From the NCBI GenBank assembly GCA_040954595.2, contig CM082581.2, forward strand, positions 4,278,001 through 4,342,000: a DNA stretch of 64,000 nucleotides, read 5' to 3'. Below the pieces are notes generated by a model. The model had not been told where the DNA came from. It made no database searches and saw only the letters and a list, made by a program, of their open reading frames with translations. Source of the stretch: Balanoglossus misakiensis. Taxonomy: Eukaryota; Hemichordata. The translations under genes and the position numbers were made by a program. Position 1 is the first letter of the stretch; the number at the start of each line of letters is the position of its first letter. Below, one piece after another: positions 1 to 10,700 of the stretch.

Positions 1-87
1 CAAAGAAAACAAAAGTATCATTACCCGGACCATTAATTTATTTTAAGAGTCTTGTAAACAGAAGTCAGCCAATTAGAATTTACCTAC

Positions 88-191
88 CAAAAGCACTGTT
101 CTCATATCCATATTTGAGACAACAGCTGATGGCAGCATGAATAATTCCAATATTCAAATCTTCTTGCCCAATGTAGTTTTCACAAGTTTCA
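88..191 (-). CDS. Internal coding exon of an unidentified gene (partial, runs off left edge)
   Basis: On the minus strand a 104-nt open segment lies between a good acceptor (a pyrimidine run then AG, ending just above 191) and a strong donor (GTAGGT, just below 88). Read with one leading and one trailing split-codon base it gives 34 codons with no stop. They begin ETCENYIGQEDLNIG and contain IIHAAISCC and KYGYENSAF. The composition looks like a folded alpha-helical protein, but I do not recognise the family. Any later exons would lie outside the window to the left. The upstream exon was not found; the only candidate for the 5' end is the segment at 1912-2170. That this is an exon is inferred from splice signals plus coding-like composition. 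Confidence 0.5.
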
Positions 192-1911
192 CTGAAGAAA
201 AATCAGCTGGACTGTTCTTTGTTTTGCCAATTTCCTTGAGTATTATGCTTCAATAAAGCTGTACCAGCAGTGTAATGAATATAACTTTGGTCCAGGAAAT
301 CGCCAATTGCTCACTTCAAGAGAATTAGAATTCAGGACATGACCTCATTCCTCTTGAAGAGGCTCTTCTTCTTTTATGACGTTGATAAAATTGTCCCAGG
401 ATATAAACCCGGATGTAAAAGTTAGGGGTTTTCCCTGTTCTCTGTGAAAACAAAAGTATGTGAACCGTATAGAAAGTGTATGCATAATTTTACCGCCTTG
501 TTGACTGCTATTTTTTAAAAGGTCAATGACATTTATTTTTGGAATCACGGGAGAAATAAGAGGAGCTTTTCATTCCAGATACTTCAAAATAGACAAGTAT
601 ACAGTAATTTGAAGAATTCAAATTTCTGGCGATTACTATACAATGTCTATACTAATTTGAGATGTTCACATTTACTGCAAGATATGACATGCAAATCTAC
701 ATTATTCACTACATCATGGACCTCTCTTACATATAGAGTGTTTTTGTAACATATGTAATAGTGGTACAATGTACATGAATAGGTAAATGTTACCAGGGTT
801 CCCTTTGGTATAAACTATCAAGTCAAGTCACATCAGCCATGGGGTAGCAGAAATGTTACTGTAATTCCAAAAATCATTCACCAAGGTTCCCCAACCTTAG
901 CAAAAACACTGTTACCGTATATTTATAGTGATCAATAACCTTTGCACAGATGGGTGGTGACCTTGCACTACAACCAGCTTGCCTGGATTTGACTGCAGCT
1001 GTTTATCCTTGGGGTTGCAGTAAGTGAAGGCATATGTGTTGTATATTCATGACATTGCATCATCATAACATCCACATAATACCCCAGCAATGCTCTAACT
1101 TCTAAGTAAACAATGTTGCCAAGAGTAAACTTGCATTTCGTTGCCCATAAACAATCGATTCACGGTAAAACGTTGGAATAATGAAGTTATTTATTATAAT
1201 TATGTATAGGACGTTACGGTACAATCAGTATATTTATGATAGGTGACATGATGACCCCTGGTGTATTATTACAATTAAAAGTGTTTCCTCGTTAGAAATA
1301 GTGAATAATTGCTGAGGATCGGTTGGTGCAAGAATGGATAACTTGTAAAATATTTGTCATTATATTATGCATGGGTAAACTCAAAGTTTTGTCTGGATCC
1401 ATGCCAACATAAGTGACTTCCGAGAACTTACACTTGCCTTACAGAGAAAAATTAGAATGTTTACATGTATATTGACTTGCCACGGTTACACCTATGTATC
1501 GACCATGAATTGAAACGAATTGATAAGAAACAGTGACCCAGTCCGTACTTCTAGGTTCTACACTCTACACAATTAATCTGGACTGGAAAGATTCGGTTTG
1601 TATCATAACTATGTAGGCTATACATGTACCAACATTATGTGTAGCGAACAGATGCAATCAAATCGAGGTTGCCAGGGATTCTGTTTACATCGAGGAAAAA
1701 AGAGAAGTGGTCCAAAAGACCGAGCCAGGTGTTTTCTTGGACATTAACAGTGTTTTTTTAAACAGTAAACTTCATCAATGCATCAGTAAAAATACTTATA
1801 AACATTCATTAAACTACGGCAGCTCCCACGCTTAGCGGAAAATATTCACGAACATTCTGGAACTCGGATGACTTGCGGAAATATCAAAACAACAAGGGCA
1901 GTTGCACCTAC
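192..1911. other. No confident gene; probable intron of the left-edge gene
   Basis: AT-rich sequence without a supportable exon. A short minus-strand open frame at 345-548 was considered and set aside because its reading frame closes without joining the exon at 88-191. Confidence 0.4.
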
Positions 1912-2170
1912 CTTGGCTACTTATGTAAAGGTCCAGAGACAACTTTCCGGCAAAACACAACTTTCAACGATAAAATCCTTTAAAAATTCAAGCTGTTCTC
2001 GCGGAAGACAGTAAGCTAGCTTCTGCAAATAATTTTGCAATATAACAATACGTTTAAAATGCACAAATTGTCGTCCAACGTCGAGCGAAATACCACAGCT
2101 TCGAAACTCGCTGGATCAAAATATTGTTATGGTGCTGTCAGCGATATCTCAAAGTCCCGTGACTTGTAGT
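1912..2170 (-). other. Possible 5' non-coding first exon of the left-edge minus-strand gene
   Basis: On the minus strand a CpG-bearing segment ends at a strong donor (exon ending AAG, then GTAGGTG) at 1912. I see no long open frame, so it would be mostly 5' untranslated. It lies upstream of the coding exon at 88-191 on the same strand, which would make it that gene's promoter-proximal exon. The upper limit is a guess. This rests only on the donor and on locally higher CpG content. Confidence 0.22.
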
Positions 2171-3316
2171 GTTTACAAATTATTGACCAATCAGACCGCA
2201 GATTCATAGGTTATCTGCATACCTTGATATTTGGACCGCCCTGCATTCAATGTAAATGCATGGTAGAAGTAAAGAGAATTAAAGTGTTTATCTGTCTATT
2301 CCGTATAAATTAACACATTTAAACACTCATGTCAATGCGCATTTTTTTATATTCTCGTTTTTATTGTTTGTAGGTAAATACGGAGGAAACGTCACTCTGT
2401 TATAACATTACATTTCATTAAAAAAATCAAGAAACTAGAATAAAAAACAGTTTCTCCCAACAGTCTTAAAACTGGTTCAAACGGGAATATAAGTGTCATA
2501 TGAGAGTCACGTGACCACAGTTGTGTTGTCGATTTATTTTGGTCATTGACGTCACGCTTGTACTGAGTGTTGCGAAATTGCATCCACGTTCAAAACTTAT
2601 TTCAAAATATTACCTAGGATATGTGAGTTTGTAGTAAAAACGATTCAAATATTATCTTTATCTATCGTTGTACATCAAGTATAACAACAAGTCTCCAAAA
2701 GTGAGAGCTGTGGGCCACCAGACAACCAATCGTGTTGGACGTTAAATGTAAATACTACGAACGAGACTCCTTATCCACAGTCAGGATTTGGGCCAAGATT
2801 GTTGCATCATTTGTTTTGGGTTTTCTCGGGTGGGTGTGCTGTGTGCAAAACGTTGGCGATGTCGTTGAACTTACTCAGTTGAACTTCAGTTGATACCCTG
2901 GTCGAATATATTAACCGATATTAGTTGTTGGTCGCTCGAGTAACCCTGGTGCCGAACCAGAATAAACATGATCACGATCCTGTCATGCATCACACGTCAC
3001 ATATGCATAGACCTCTTTTTTTTCGGGGGGGGGGGGAGGGGGATCAAAACGGTACTATCCTACATTGTAATTTGCCCAAAATTATGACAGCGAGACCTTG
3101 CTGCAGTACCTTTCCTGGAGAGGTGGGTTGGACGCAGGCCAGAAGCTGGACCTTGAGCATGCATAGACACTTGGGGCAAATTACTTGCCTGGGGAATCAA
3201 CCAACCCCGTTTTGCAGAAACCATGTCACACACACATAAATCATAATCCATGGTGCCGAAACATGCACATTGTTTTAGCTGTAAATTGCCTTCCTGGGCA
3301 CTAAACTAGAGGAGCT

Positions 3317-3390
3317 TTAACCCTTTCATCACCATGGTACCGGTTCAGTCAAAACCCATTGTTTTCTAGGGCAAGGTCGAACTTCTGTAG
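3317..3390. repeat. Small inverted-repeat element, family C (diverged copy)
   Basis: Starts TTAACCCTTTCATCACCATGGT and continues with a CCCATTGTTTTCTA core. It is one half of the consensus seen at 5621, 38938 and 46003. The far terminus is degraded. Confidence 0.5.
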
Positions 3391-5173
3391 GGATAGCGGG
3401 AACTGGCCAGTCCCTTAGAGTTAGACATTAAAAAAAAATATCTTTCACTGGCAGGAAGCTCCTGTAGATCATGGCATATCTCGAACAAGGTCCTTTTCCA
3501 TGCCTTGACAAAATTAATGAGCTTGCTCAGAGTAAACTGTCTTCGTACCAAATTGAACAAAATCCACTCAGGTGAGTCTGACTAATGGCTTTCAGGCTGC
3601 AGCGCATGGACACTGTCACACATGGAACCCAATCTGGAAGTCCCCAAGACTACTGATGACTAATTAACCCCATGCAACGTTATGTTAACACACACTTCCT
3701 TTCATGTGCACTTGTGGGATTCACAGCACCAGATTAACCAAGGCCAACAATAATCAATGTGCAAACATTTCTTGAACCCAAATTGGACGAATGTAGTATT
3801 GATAGGAAGAGTGATATAGGGAGAGCGTGAAATCCAATTCAGACTAAATATGGGAGCATTTTGTATTTTGCCCAGGCTAGGTCCATCCCAATTAAATTTT
3901 GCCAATGTAAACGACACAACTGTAATAATGACATCAAAATCACTACGCACCACTCTGTTCCAGATCAACTTATGAACTCGTTTATTTATGGTCTTTGAAT
4001 AAAAGTACAACTTTAAAAAAAACGCAGAACAAACTTGAACTAGCAAGATATAACATTTTTTCTGTTTGCTCAGAAACAATGCTGAAAACTACTGTAATAA
4101 CATGTTATAAAGACGACAACCTCACCTTTCCCACAATTTGTGCAATGTGGGAATAAAAATAAGTTGTCCATGTTGTAAGTAAAACGCACTTGAATAGTTC
4201 CCTCTGAACTGGAACGCAACAGTTCTACTCAATAACAACAGCACTGAAATACAACTGCATTCAGCACTTTTTTTCACCATTGTTAAAAATTGTTGAACTG
4301 CATGAACATTGAAATTGGAACAAATGAAAATCTCAGGGGGGAAAACCATCTTCCTGTGTGCAAAAATGAGCACTCGTAAACTGGATTCAACCTGTACTTT
4401 CACACGACCATGCCACTTTTGTAGAAGACCCCTTGCAATTTGCATGCTAAGCTAAACTCAAATGATCTACAACAGCTACCGGTAACGGCTTCATCCTACA
4501 CATGGGTGATGCAACAGGGTACACTTTCTGCAAGTCGCGTATCTAGGGGACCAAGTAATCAAACTGGATGAAAGTGGCAGCAACATTTTGAACAGCAATG
4601 ACGTCACATACATGTTACTCAAGGACGAGATAGATGATATTCTATGCCGCAAAATATATATCCAGGGAAACACAGGAATGTTGGTAAATGGTCCCACTTA
4701 CAAAAGTTGAGCTGCATCCGACCACTCGTGGTCATCAGTCCAGTAAAATTACAAAAGCAAGTTTACATACATCCTCAAGTTTCAATGTACAAAGCCAGGT
4801 CTGTGACTCATGGACACTACACCCCCAAGACCAAACCAAAATAAATATGAAATAACCTCAGTTGCATTACAGGGTAAGTGTAACTGAAACAGGTCAATGA
4901 AAATTAACACTGGTTAATGATGACACTGCTCTATTAATGTTGTCAATAACAGTAACACATCAGTAACAGTAACATATTATAACACACCTCATCAGCAATC
5001 TGAGTCACCCCGCTCACTTCAAAACGACATACTGCGGATGCGCGAAATGGAACAAAGATGTCGTCTTGGGCCAAGGGGAACGATAGTTGAGAAATTTCTC
5101 GGTTTGTATGGCGAGCTCTTATGCATGGCTGTGGATGAGGTGTGTTACAAAACACATATTAACTAGCCTTTCG

Positions 5174-5315
5174 GGCAACAGCATATGTCTTTCACCCCTC
5201 GGGATTGTGCGTCACCCCCCAAAACAGACTGTTTCACTCGGCCTCTGGCCTCAGGAAACAGTCTGTTTTGGGGGGTGACTCACAGTCCCTCGGATTACAG
5301 ATGTCTGCTGTTGCC
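5174..5315. repeat. Hairpin (foldback) with perfect 25-bp inner arms
   Basis: Inner arms at 5211-5235 and 5255-5279 are exact reverse complements (GTCACCCCCCAAAACAGACT plus GTTTC and its complement) around a 19-nt loop. Short outer pairing continues at 5174-5181 with 5308-5315 (GGCAACAG and CTGTTGCC), with imperfect pairing between. This is a foldback insertion or the core of a MITE. No coding content. Confidence 0.8.
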
Positions 5316-5620
5316 TGCATGGCCAGTTAATATGTGTATACTGATCATTGAAAGCAACACTTATCAACCTATCAATGACAGTAACATGGATCAACTGCCA
5401 CTGATCAATAAATTGAAAGCAAGAAACATAACAATCAAATAATGTTCATCAACATCAGGAACAGAAAACACTGATCAGCTGCTACTAATCTGTCACAAAA
5501 GTAACAATGACCAATAGCTGCTGTTCAGAGTCACTAACAATCAACTCCCATCTTCTGACAGTCAGTAACAGTAACATACACTACAACTGCTGGTCAATGA
5601 CAGACACAACAGTAACATTT

Positions 5621-5702
5621 AACCCTCTCACCTCCAGTATAGAGGTCCAACTTCACCATAGAAAACAATGAATTTGGACCGAACCATGGAGGTGAAAGGG
5701 TA
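5621..5702. repeat. Small inverted-repeat element, family C
   Basis: An approximately 82-bp element with inverted ends (AACCCTCTCACCTCCA against TGGAGGTGAAAGGGT). The core includes GAGGTCCAACTTCACCATAG and AAAACAATGAATTTGGACC. The same core and ends occur at 10641, 38938 and 46003. Confidence 0.75.
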
Positions 5703-6249
5703 AATAAACCCGCTACCCATCCTTTCAGCTAGCATGCTTTTTCGCCGATGTAGCTAAAAAATTAACGAATTCCCAATATGCACCATGGTTGAGGTGTTCT
5801 TGTTGATAGAAAGTAATGGTCCCGCTGATCAGTTTCAAGAACTAAACTTTGCCAAAGAACGCATGCAGTGTCTTACAATGCTTTCTAATCAACATTAGAA
5901 GTATTCCTCAACTGTGGCGTAAAGCAATCACTAAAACCTGACCAATTTGTACATGATTGCAGTGTTTGGGAAGGTTCAAACAAACAATCAGACAGCAATG
6001 ATTAAGCGCAGAGTCAAACACGTGTGTATCAGAGACCATAAAGATTGATCATGTCTGTTCAGCACAATACCAGCATCATAGAGTGTACCCCTTTTGGAAG
6101 AATCCATTGCTAGGCTGTATTGTCTGAATTTAACAAAGTTAACACAGTAAGCATTTATCAGTACCGGTATTTTTAACACCAAGTAGTACCGGTATTATCA
6201 TCAACAAGTATAAAAATAAGTCTACTATTAGAAAAAATCTACGCCTATG

Positions 6250-6360
6250 GAATTCTGGCTAGCTGTACAATGAACACTTTGATGAACTTGGAAAGAAACA
6301 AACAATTCTGGCTAGCTGTACAATAAACACTTCGATGATTCAACAACTTGGAAGAAAACA
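6250..6360. repeat. Two-copy tandem duplication, about 55 bp per unit
   Basis: Both units contain ATTCTGGCTAGCTGTACAAT, then AAACACTT or GAACACTT, then CGATGA or TGATGA, then AACTTGGAA with an A-rich tail. Differences are small substitutions and an indel, so the duplication is fairly recent. Confidence 0.7.
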
Positions 6361-7710
6361 GACACTGCCTCATATCTCGAACTTGAAAAAAAAAAAAAAA
6401 AACAGAATTTTTTTTCTCTAACAGAAATTAAGTAGGGTGAAGTCACAAAACAGCTGTGGCAAAATCTTCTGGTGGGATCTACCTTTTGATGAAAATGATA
6501 TTTGATGTTTTCCTGGAATAGCTGCTTTCCGGGGATTTGTTATTGTACAGAAGTTGCACCCTAAAACAATTCACAATGGCAGAGGTAAGAGCCAGAAATC
6601 ATAAGCACTGATTTGAAGTGAATACAATTCATGCCAAAAGGACTCCTTATATGAATGTTTATAGAAGGCTTTGACCTTGTATATCTGCAGGTTGTACAAA
6701 CTTTAATCAGTTAAAACAAGTAATGGCTCTGGGCATGGGGAAAAATGGCTGAATGAGGCTCATATTGGACCATCTTACAACAAATGACATGCAGAGGAAG
6801 TCATAGGGGAAGTTTCTTCATGAAGTTTGAAAGAAATACATTCAGGTGTATCTGGGGGGAAATGCAGAGATAAAGCAAAATGGCCGACTAACAGCCTTGT
6901 TGGGTCCTGCCAGACAAACTATCTTTTTTACATTTATACTATGTTTCTAGTTTCACTCTACAGAGCTATGGAGGTAGCCTTATCTGTTAAACTCCAGGTA
7001 CACGAAACTCCAACTCTGGGCTTTTTTTCTCAGTTTTTCTGTTTGGGGTATCGATTATGGTATCTCGTTTTGCTTAGTAAAGATTGAACAATTAATAACA
7101 TTATCCGGAGCAGAAAAAGAAAAATAACGAAAAATTACCCAAAAGTTAAAGTTACCAGAGCATTAAAAGCTCCCCAGCTTTATGACTGATAAGCTTGATC
7201 AGTCAGTGCAAGCTGCTTAGAGATGATCCAAATCTGCATACCATAAAGCGCCATCTCCATCAATGTTTCAAAGTCACAGACAAAGATTTGCATAGATTCT
7301 ATCATGCCATGCATATACAGTGCTCCATTCACCTAACCCCAAAGCTCACCTGTTTCTTTTCCTCTACAAAAAAAAAAAAATATTTTACAAATACTTGTGC
7401 TTGGGGTTGCGTTCCAACTGATGGCAGTTCAACATTACAAGATGATGCTGGCAAAAACATGAGAGAATACTACCTAAACTCCCACAGAACAGACTCTAAA
7501 ACTTTGCAAATTATATGTAACAAAAACTGAACTTTAAAAGCATAACATTTTGTTCAACAAATTAATGTAATTACAAAGATATCGATGTATTTAAAAAAAA
7601 TGAAACATCCTTGTTAACACCAGAGTGCTCCGAAAAGCACAAACACTTGATAAGGACACAGACGGGGAAATCCTTCTTTGTACAGCCACATCCTGGAGTA
7701 TGTATAAGGG

Positions 7711-10700
7711 TTATAGTGTCTCCGCTGGGGTCTCCGGTGCTGGAGATGCCTTAGCACTGTTTGCAGAATCTTCTGCTGAGGAGGACTTTGCACTATCGTC
7801 TGGCGATGAGGACTTTGCGCTATCTTCTGGAGATGAGCATGCATCCTTGCTGTTCTGATCACTTGATGACACAGACTCCAGTTCATGTTCGTTACAATAC
7901 AGTTTATTACGGAATTCCGTCATCCTTCCCTCGGCGTGGGTTTCACAATAGGAGTTGGGGCAATCCACACACAATCTGACCGACTGTTTTCCGCACTCGT
8001 CACAGTGGTGCCATGGACACTGCCACTTGCCTATAATTAAATACAAAAAAAACCATCCTGTGGTCAGTAAACTTTTCCACTGTGGTGATAGTCAAAGGCT
8101 GGTGACTCAGAAACTCTACCCTTTGCACCCTGACCCCTGATGACCTATGATGTCATTCTGAAGTAGCTCGTCAGACACAGGTTTCCTGTAGGTTCTTTGT
8201 TTGTTTATGCAGTTTATTGTGTGCAGACATCCATCAACACTTTTCAAAATCTTTCCTAAAATAACATGGATGTGGGATGCTGTGAAAAGAACCAAGATGC
8301 GACAGGGTCACAACATGTCTAGTTAGTAAGCAACTTACAGTATCTCGTAAAACACTTACAATGTAATGGGTGCACACATCAAGTCAATATTGATTATATT
8401 ATATCATGCTACCGTCCGCGATTCTGATTGGACGAGAGCTATGGTAAAATACTGTTTTACCACTGCTGGCAGTGGTAAAACGGGCCCCTGAACTAGCATG
8501 CAGCAGGGAAAATGTGCGGTTATACCACAGTCGCGCGGGACTAAACCAAATGAATAACATAAAAACACTTGAATTTACGGATGTTTTATTTTGGAACTGC
8601 TCTGCTCTGAATATTTTGCACTTTTGTCACTTTTTGGCGTCTGCTTTATGTTTAATGCTCGATCCCGGGCCGCATGTGTTTACATTCACCGTCGCCATGT
8701 TGGTTCACGATTGTAATTTCTCTTTCTGATGCCGTTTCGCTCAGAAAATGACACTGATTTGCCACGAAAACAGTTGTTGATATAATATAATAGCAATAAC
8801 CCCCGCCTCAGTCGGGTATACACTCGATTTTGGTACAATTCGCTCCATATAGCACTCGCCTAACGGCTCGTGCTATATGTCTCGAATTGTACCAAAATCT
8901 CGTGTATACCCGCCTGCGGCGGGGGTTATTGCTTAATTATATTATACCAGTATATTGATGGTGTAAATCACGCTATTTGATTGGTCGAGACACGACACGT
9001 GACCGTGATATATTAGCCATATACCACAGTCATATATCATAGTTAAAGAAAATGCCTTTTTAAAATGTTTTATGCAAAGTTTCAATATACTGGCATAATA
9101 TAATAGCAATAAAACACCCCCAGCCATGGTATACCACTCGATTTTGACCAGTTCAACTCCATGTACGCACTCGCTATCGCTCGTGCGTATATGTCGTGAA
9201 CTGGTCAAAATCTCGTGATATACCATGGCTGGGGGTGTTTTATTGCTTAAATATTCAATGGCCATTTGTAGAGTGTCTGTGCTTGACCATAGACACACAA
9301 CGTACTTGATAATACAGATAAAAGATGAGATATTTACCATATGGTGGCTTTTTAAGGTTGAGGCATTTCAGATGATACGCTTTGGGACACGATTTCTTAT
9401 CACACATCACCAATTCACCACCTTCGAAACATCGGAAACATTCATCGTCATGATTCTGTTTGATTTGTCGCTTCTTGTATTTTCTCCTTTTCTTCTTCTT
9501 CTGTTTGTCTTCTTGAGGCAAAATCTACAAATGAATACAGGCAGGTAACTATTAAACTTTGGCATGGAACCAATTATGAAATGATGGTGCAAGTCACAAA
9601 TGCACATTCTTTTATGAATTCTTCAAATATGTATTCTCTGAAGGTGAAAATAAGGTGTCTGTGTGTGCCATTAAAGTTTGAGAAAGCTACAAGCACATCA
9701 GAAATCATGCTCTTGAGTCACAACTTACCTTTGGTCTAACTCCAATATAACCACTACAATTCTTGGCCCCACATTCACACTTCTTTTTCTCGTTACCAAG
9801 GCAATCCAAGTTGTAATTGAACGTCAGTTCAGAGCCTGAAATGTACAAGATTCACATGATAATAATTAATAGACATTTTATTCATATGTACCTCCTCCTC
9901 TCTCCTCTAAACAAACGTCATTTTCTACAGTGGTTGTCTGATTTGGATAGTTAACTTCCATATAACCATTTATGAGCACCCAAAATACCATCTTGAATGG
10001 CCAATACTGTCACCTTGAGTACCCATGAAAGTTTGTGCTTTTCTTCTTGCAAGAAAAGAAGTACGACAATAAATAAGGTGTGTCTTACCTGGAGGAATGT
10101 CCCTCAAAGCGAAGAGTCCAACACGGGTATCTCCATTGACGGTCCACTTAGACGTCTCACAGTTTGGATCACAGGAGTGGTTCATGAATCTGGCAAAGTT
10201 CCCCCTTGGTCCTGCGTCTATGATACGATCTTTATCCAATGTCAACATGTAGAAGTTATCCTCATCCTTGGAGTGGCAGTTCTTGATCCTGTTATGGCAC
10301 GTCTCTTCGTCCACTAACTCGCCTACGTACTCATTCACAAAGTCACCCTGTGGGATCAAGCCACATCATCAGCACTTATTTAAAGGCCCATACTTGTCAA
10401 CTTAGGCAACTCTAGAGATATAAACAATACCTTTCCTTTTGTCTGTGCACAAAACTATTTGACATTATGCCCCTTTCATCAATTAATGATTACAATGTTT
10501 GTTGAATGTGGGAAATATGTCATTGATAGCTGTGATTGTGAGGTCTAGAAGTCATCCTTCCTCAATGTCAATCTCACAGCATCAGCGACAAAGGCAGATG
10601 AAAGTAAATAACAAACACCAGGAGTGACATGATTTAAAATTAACCCTTCCATCCCCAGTTTCCTCTTTAGCAGTTCAACCTTACCATAGAAAACAATGGG

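Larger units (their letters stand above)
2171..7710. other. Gene-free stretch downstream of the NSD gene
   Basis: I see no exon with coding character here. It holds two copies of the small inverted-repeat family (about 3317-3390 and 5621-5702), a G tract near 3027, a strong hairpin at 5211-5279 and a tandem duplication at 6250-6360. The NSD 3' untranslated region must occupy the upper end, but I could not place its poly(A) site. Confidence 0.5.
8031..9337. other. Last NSD intron, packed with foldback elements
   Basis: This intron separates the PHD exon from the C5HCH exon. It carries an upstream hairpin near 8452-8482, two large foldbacks (8782-8946 and 9095-9253), and a 148-bp segment between them with its own short inverted ends. 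Two segments share a GATTGG(A/T)CGAGA motif, near 8430 and 8976. Confidence 0.7.

Noticed and set aside
345-548. Minus-strand open frame ending FISWDNFINVIKEEEPLQEE
   Set aside because: It looks mildly coding, but its own frame ends in a stop upstream of the exon at 88-191. No standard donor links the two, so I could not support it as an exon.
6576-6584. ATGGCAGAG followed by a consensus donor GTAAGAG on the plus strand, resembling a tiny first coding exon
   Set aside because: No in-frame partner exon with coding character was found between here and the NSD 3' end, so it is probably chance.
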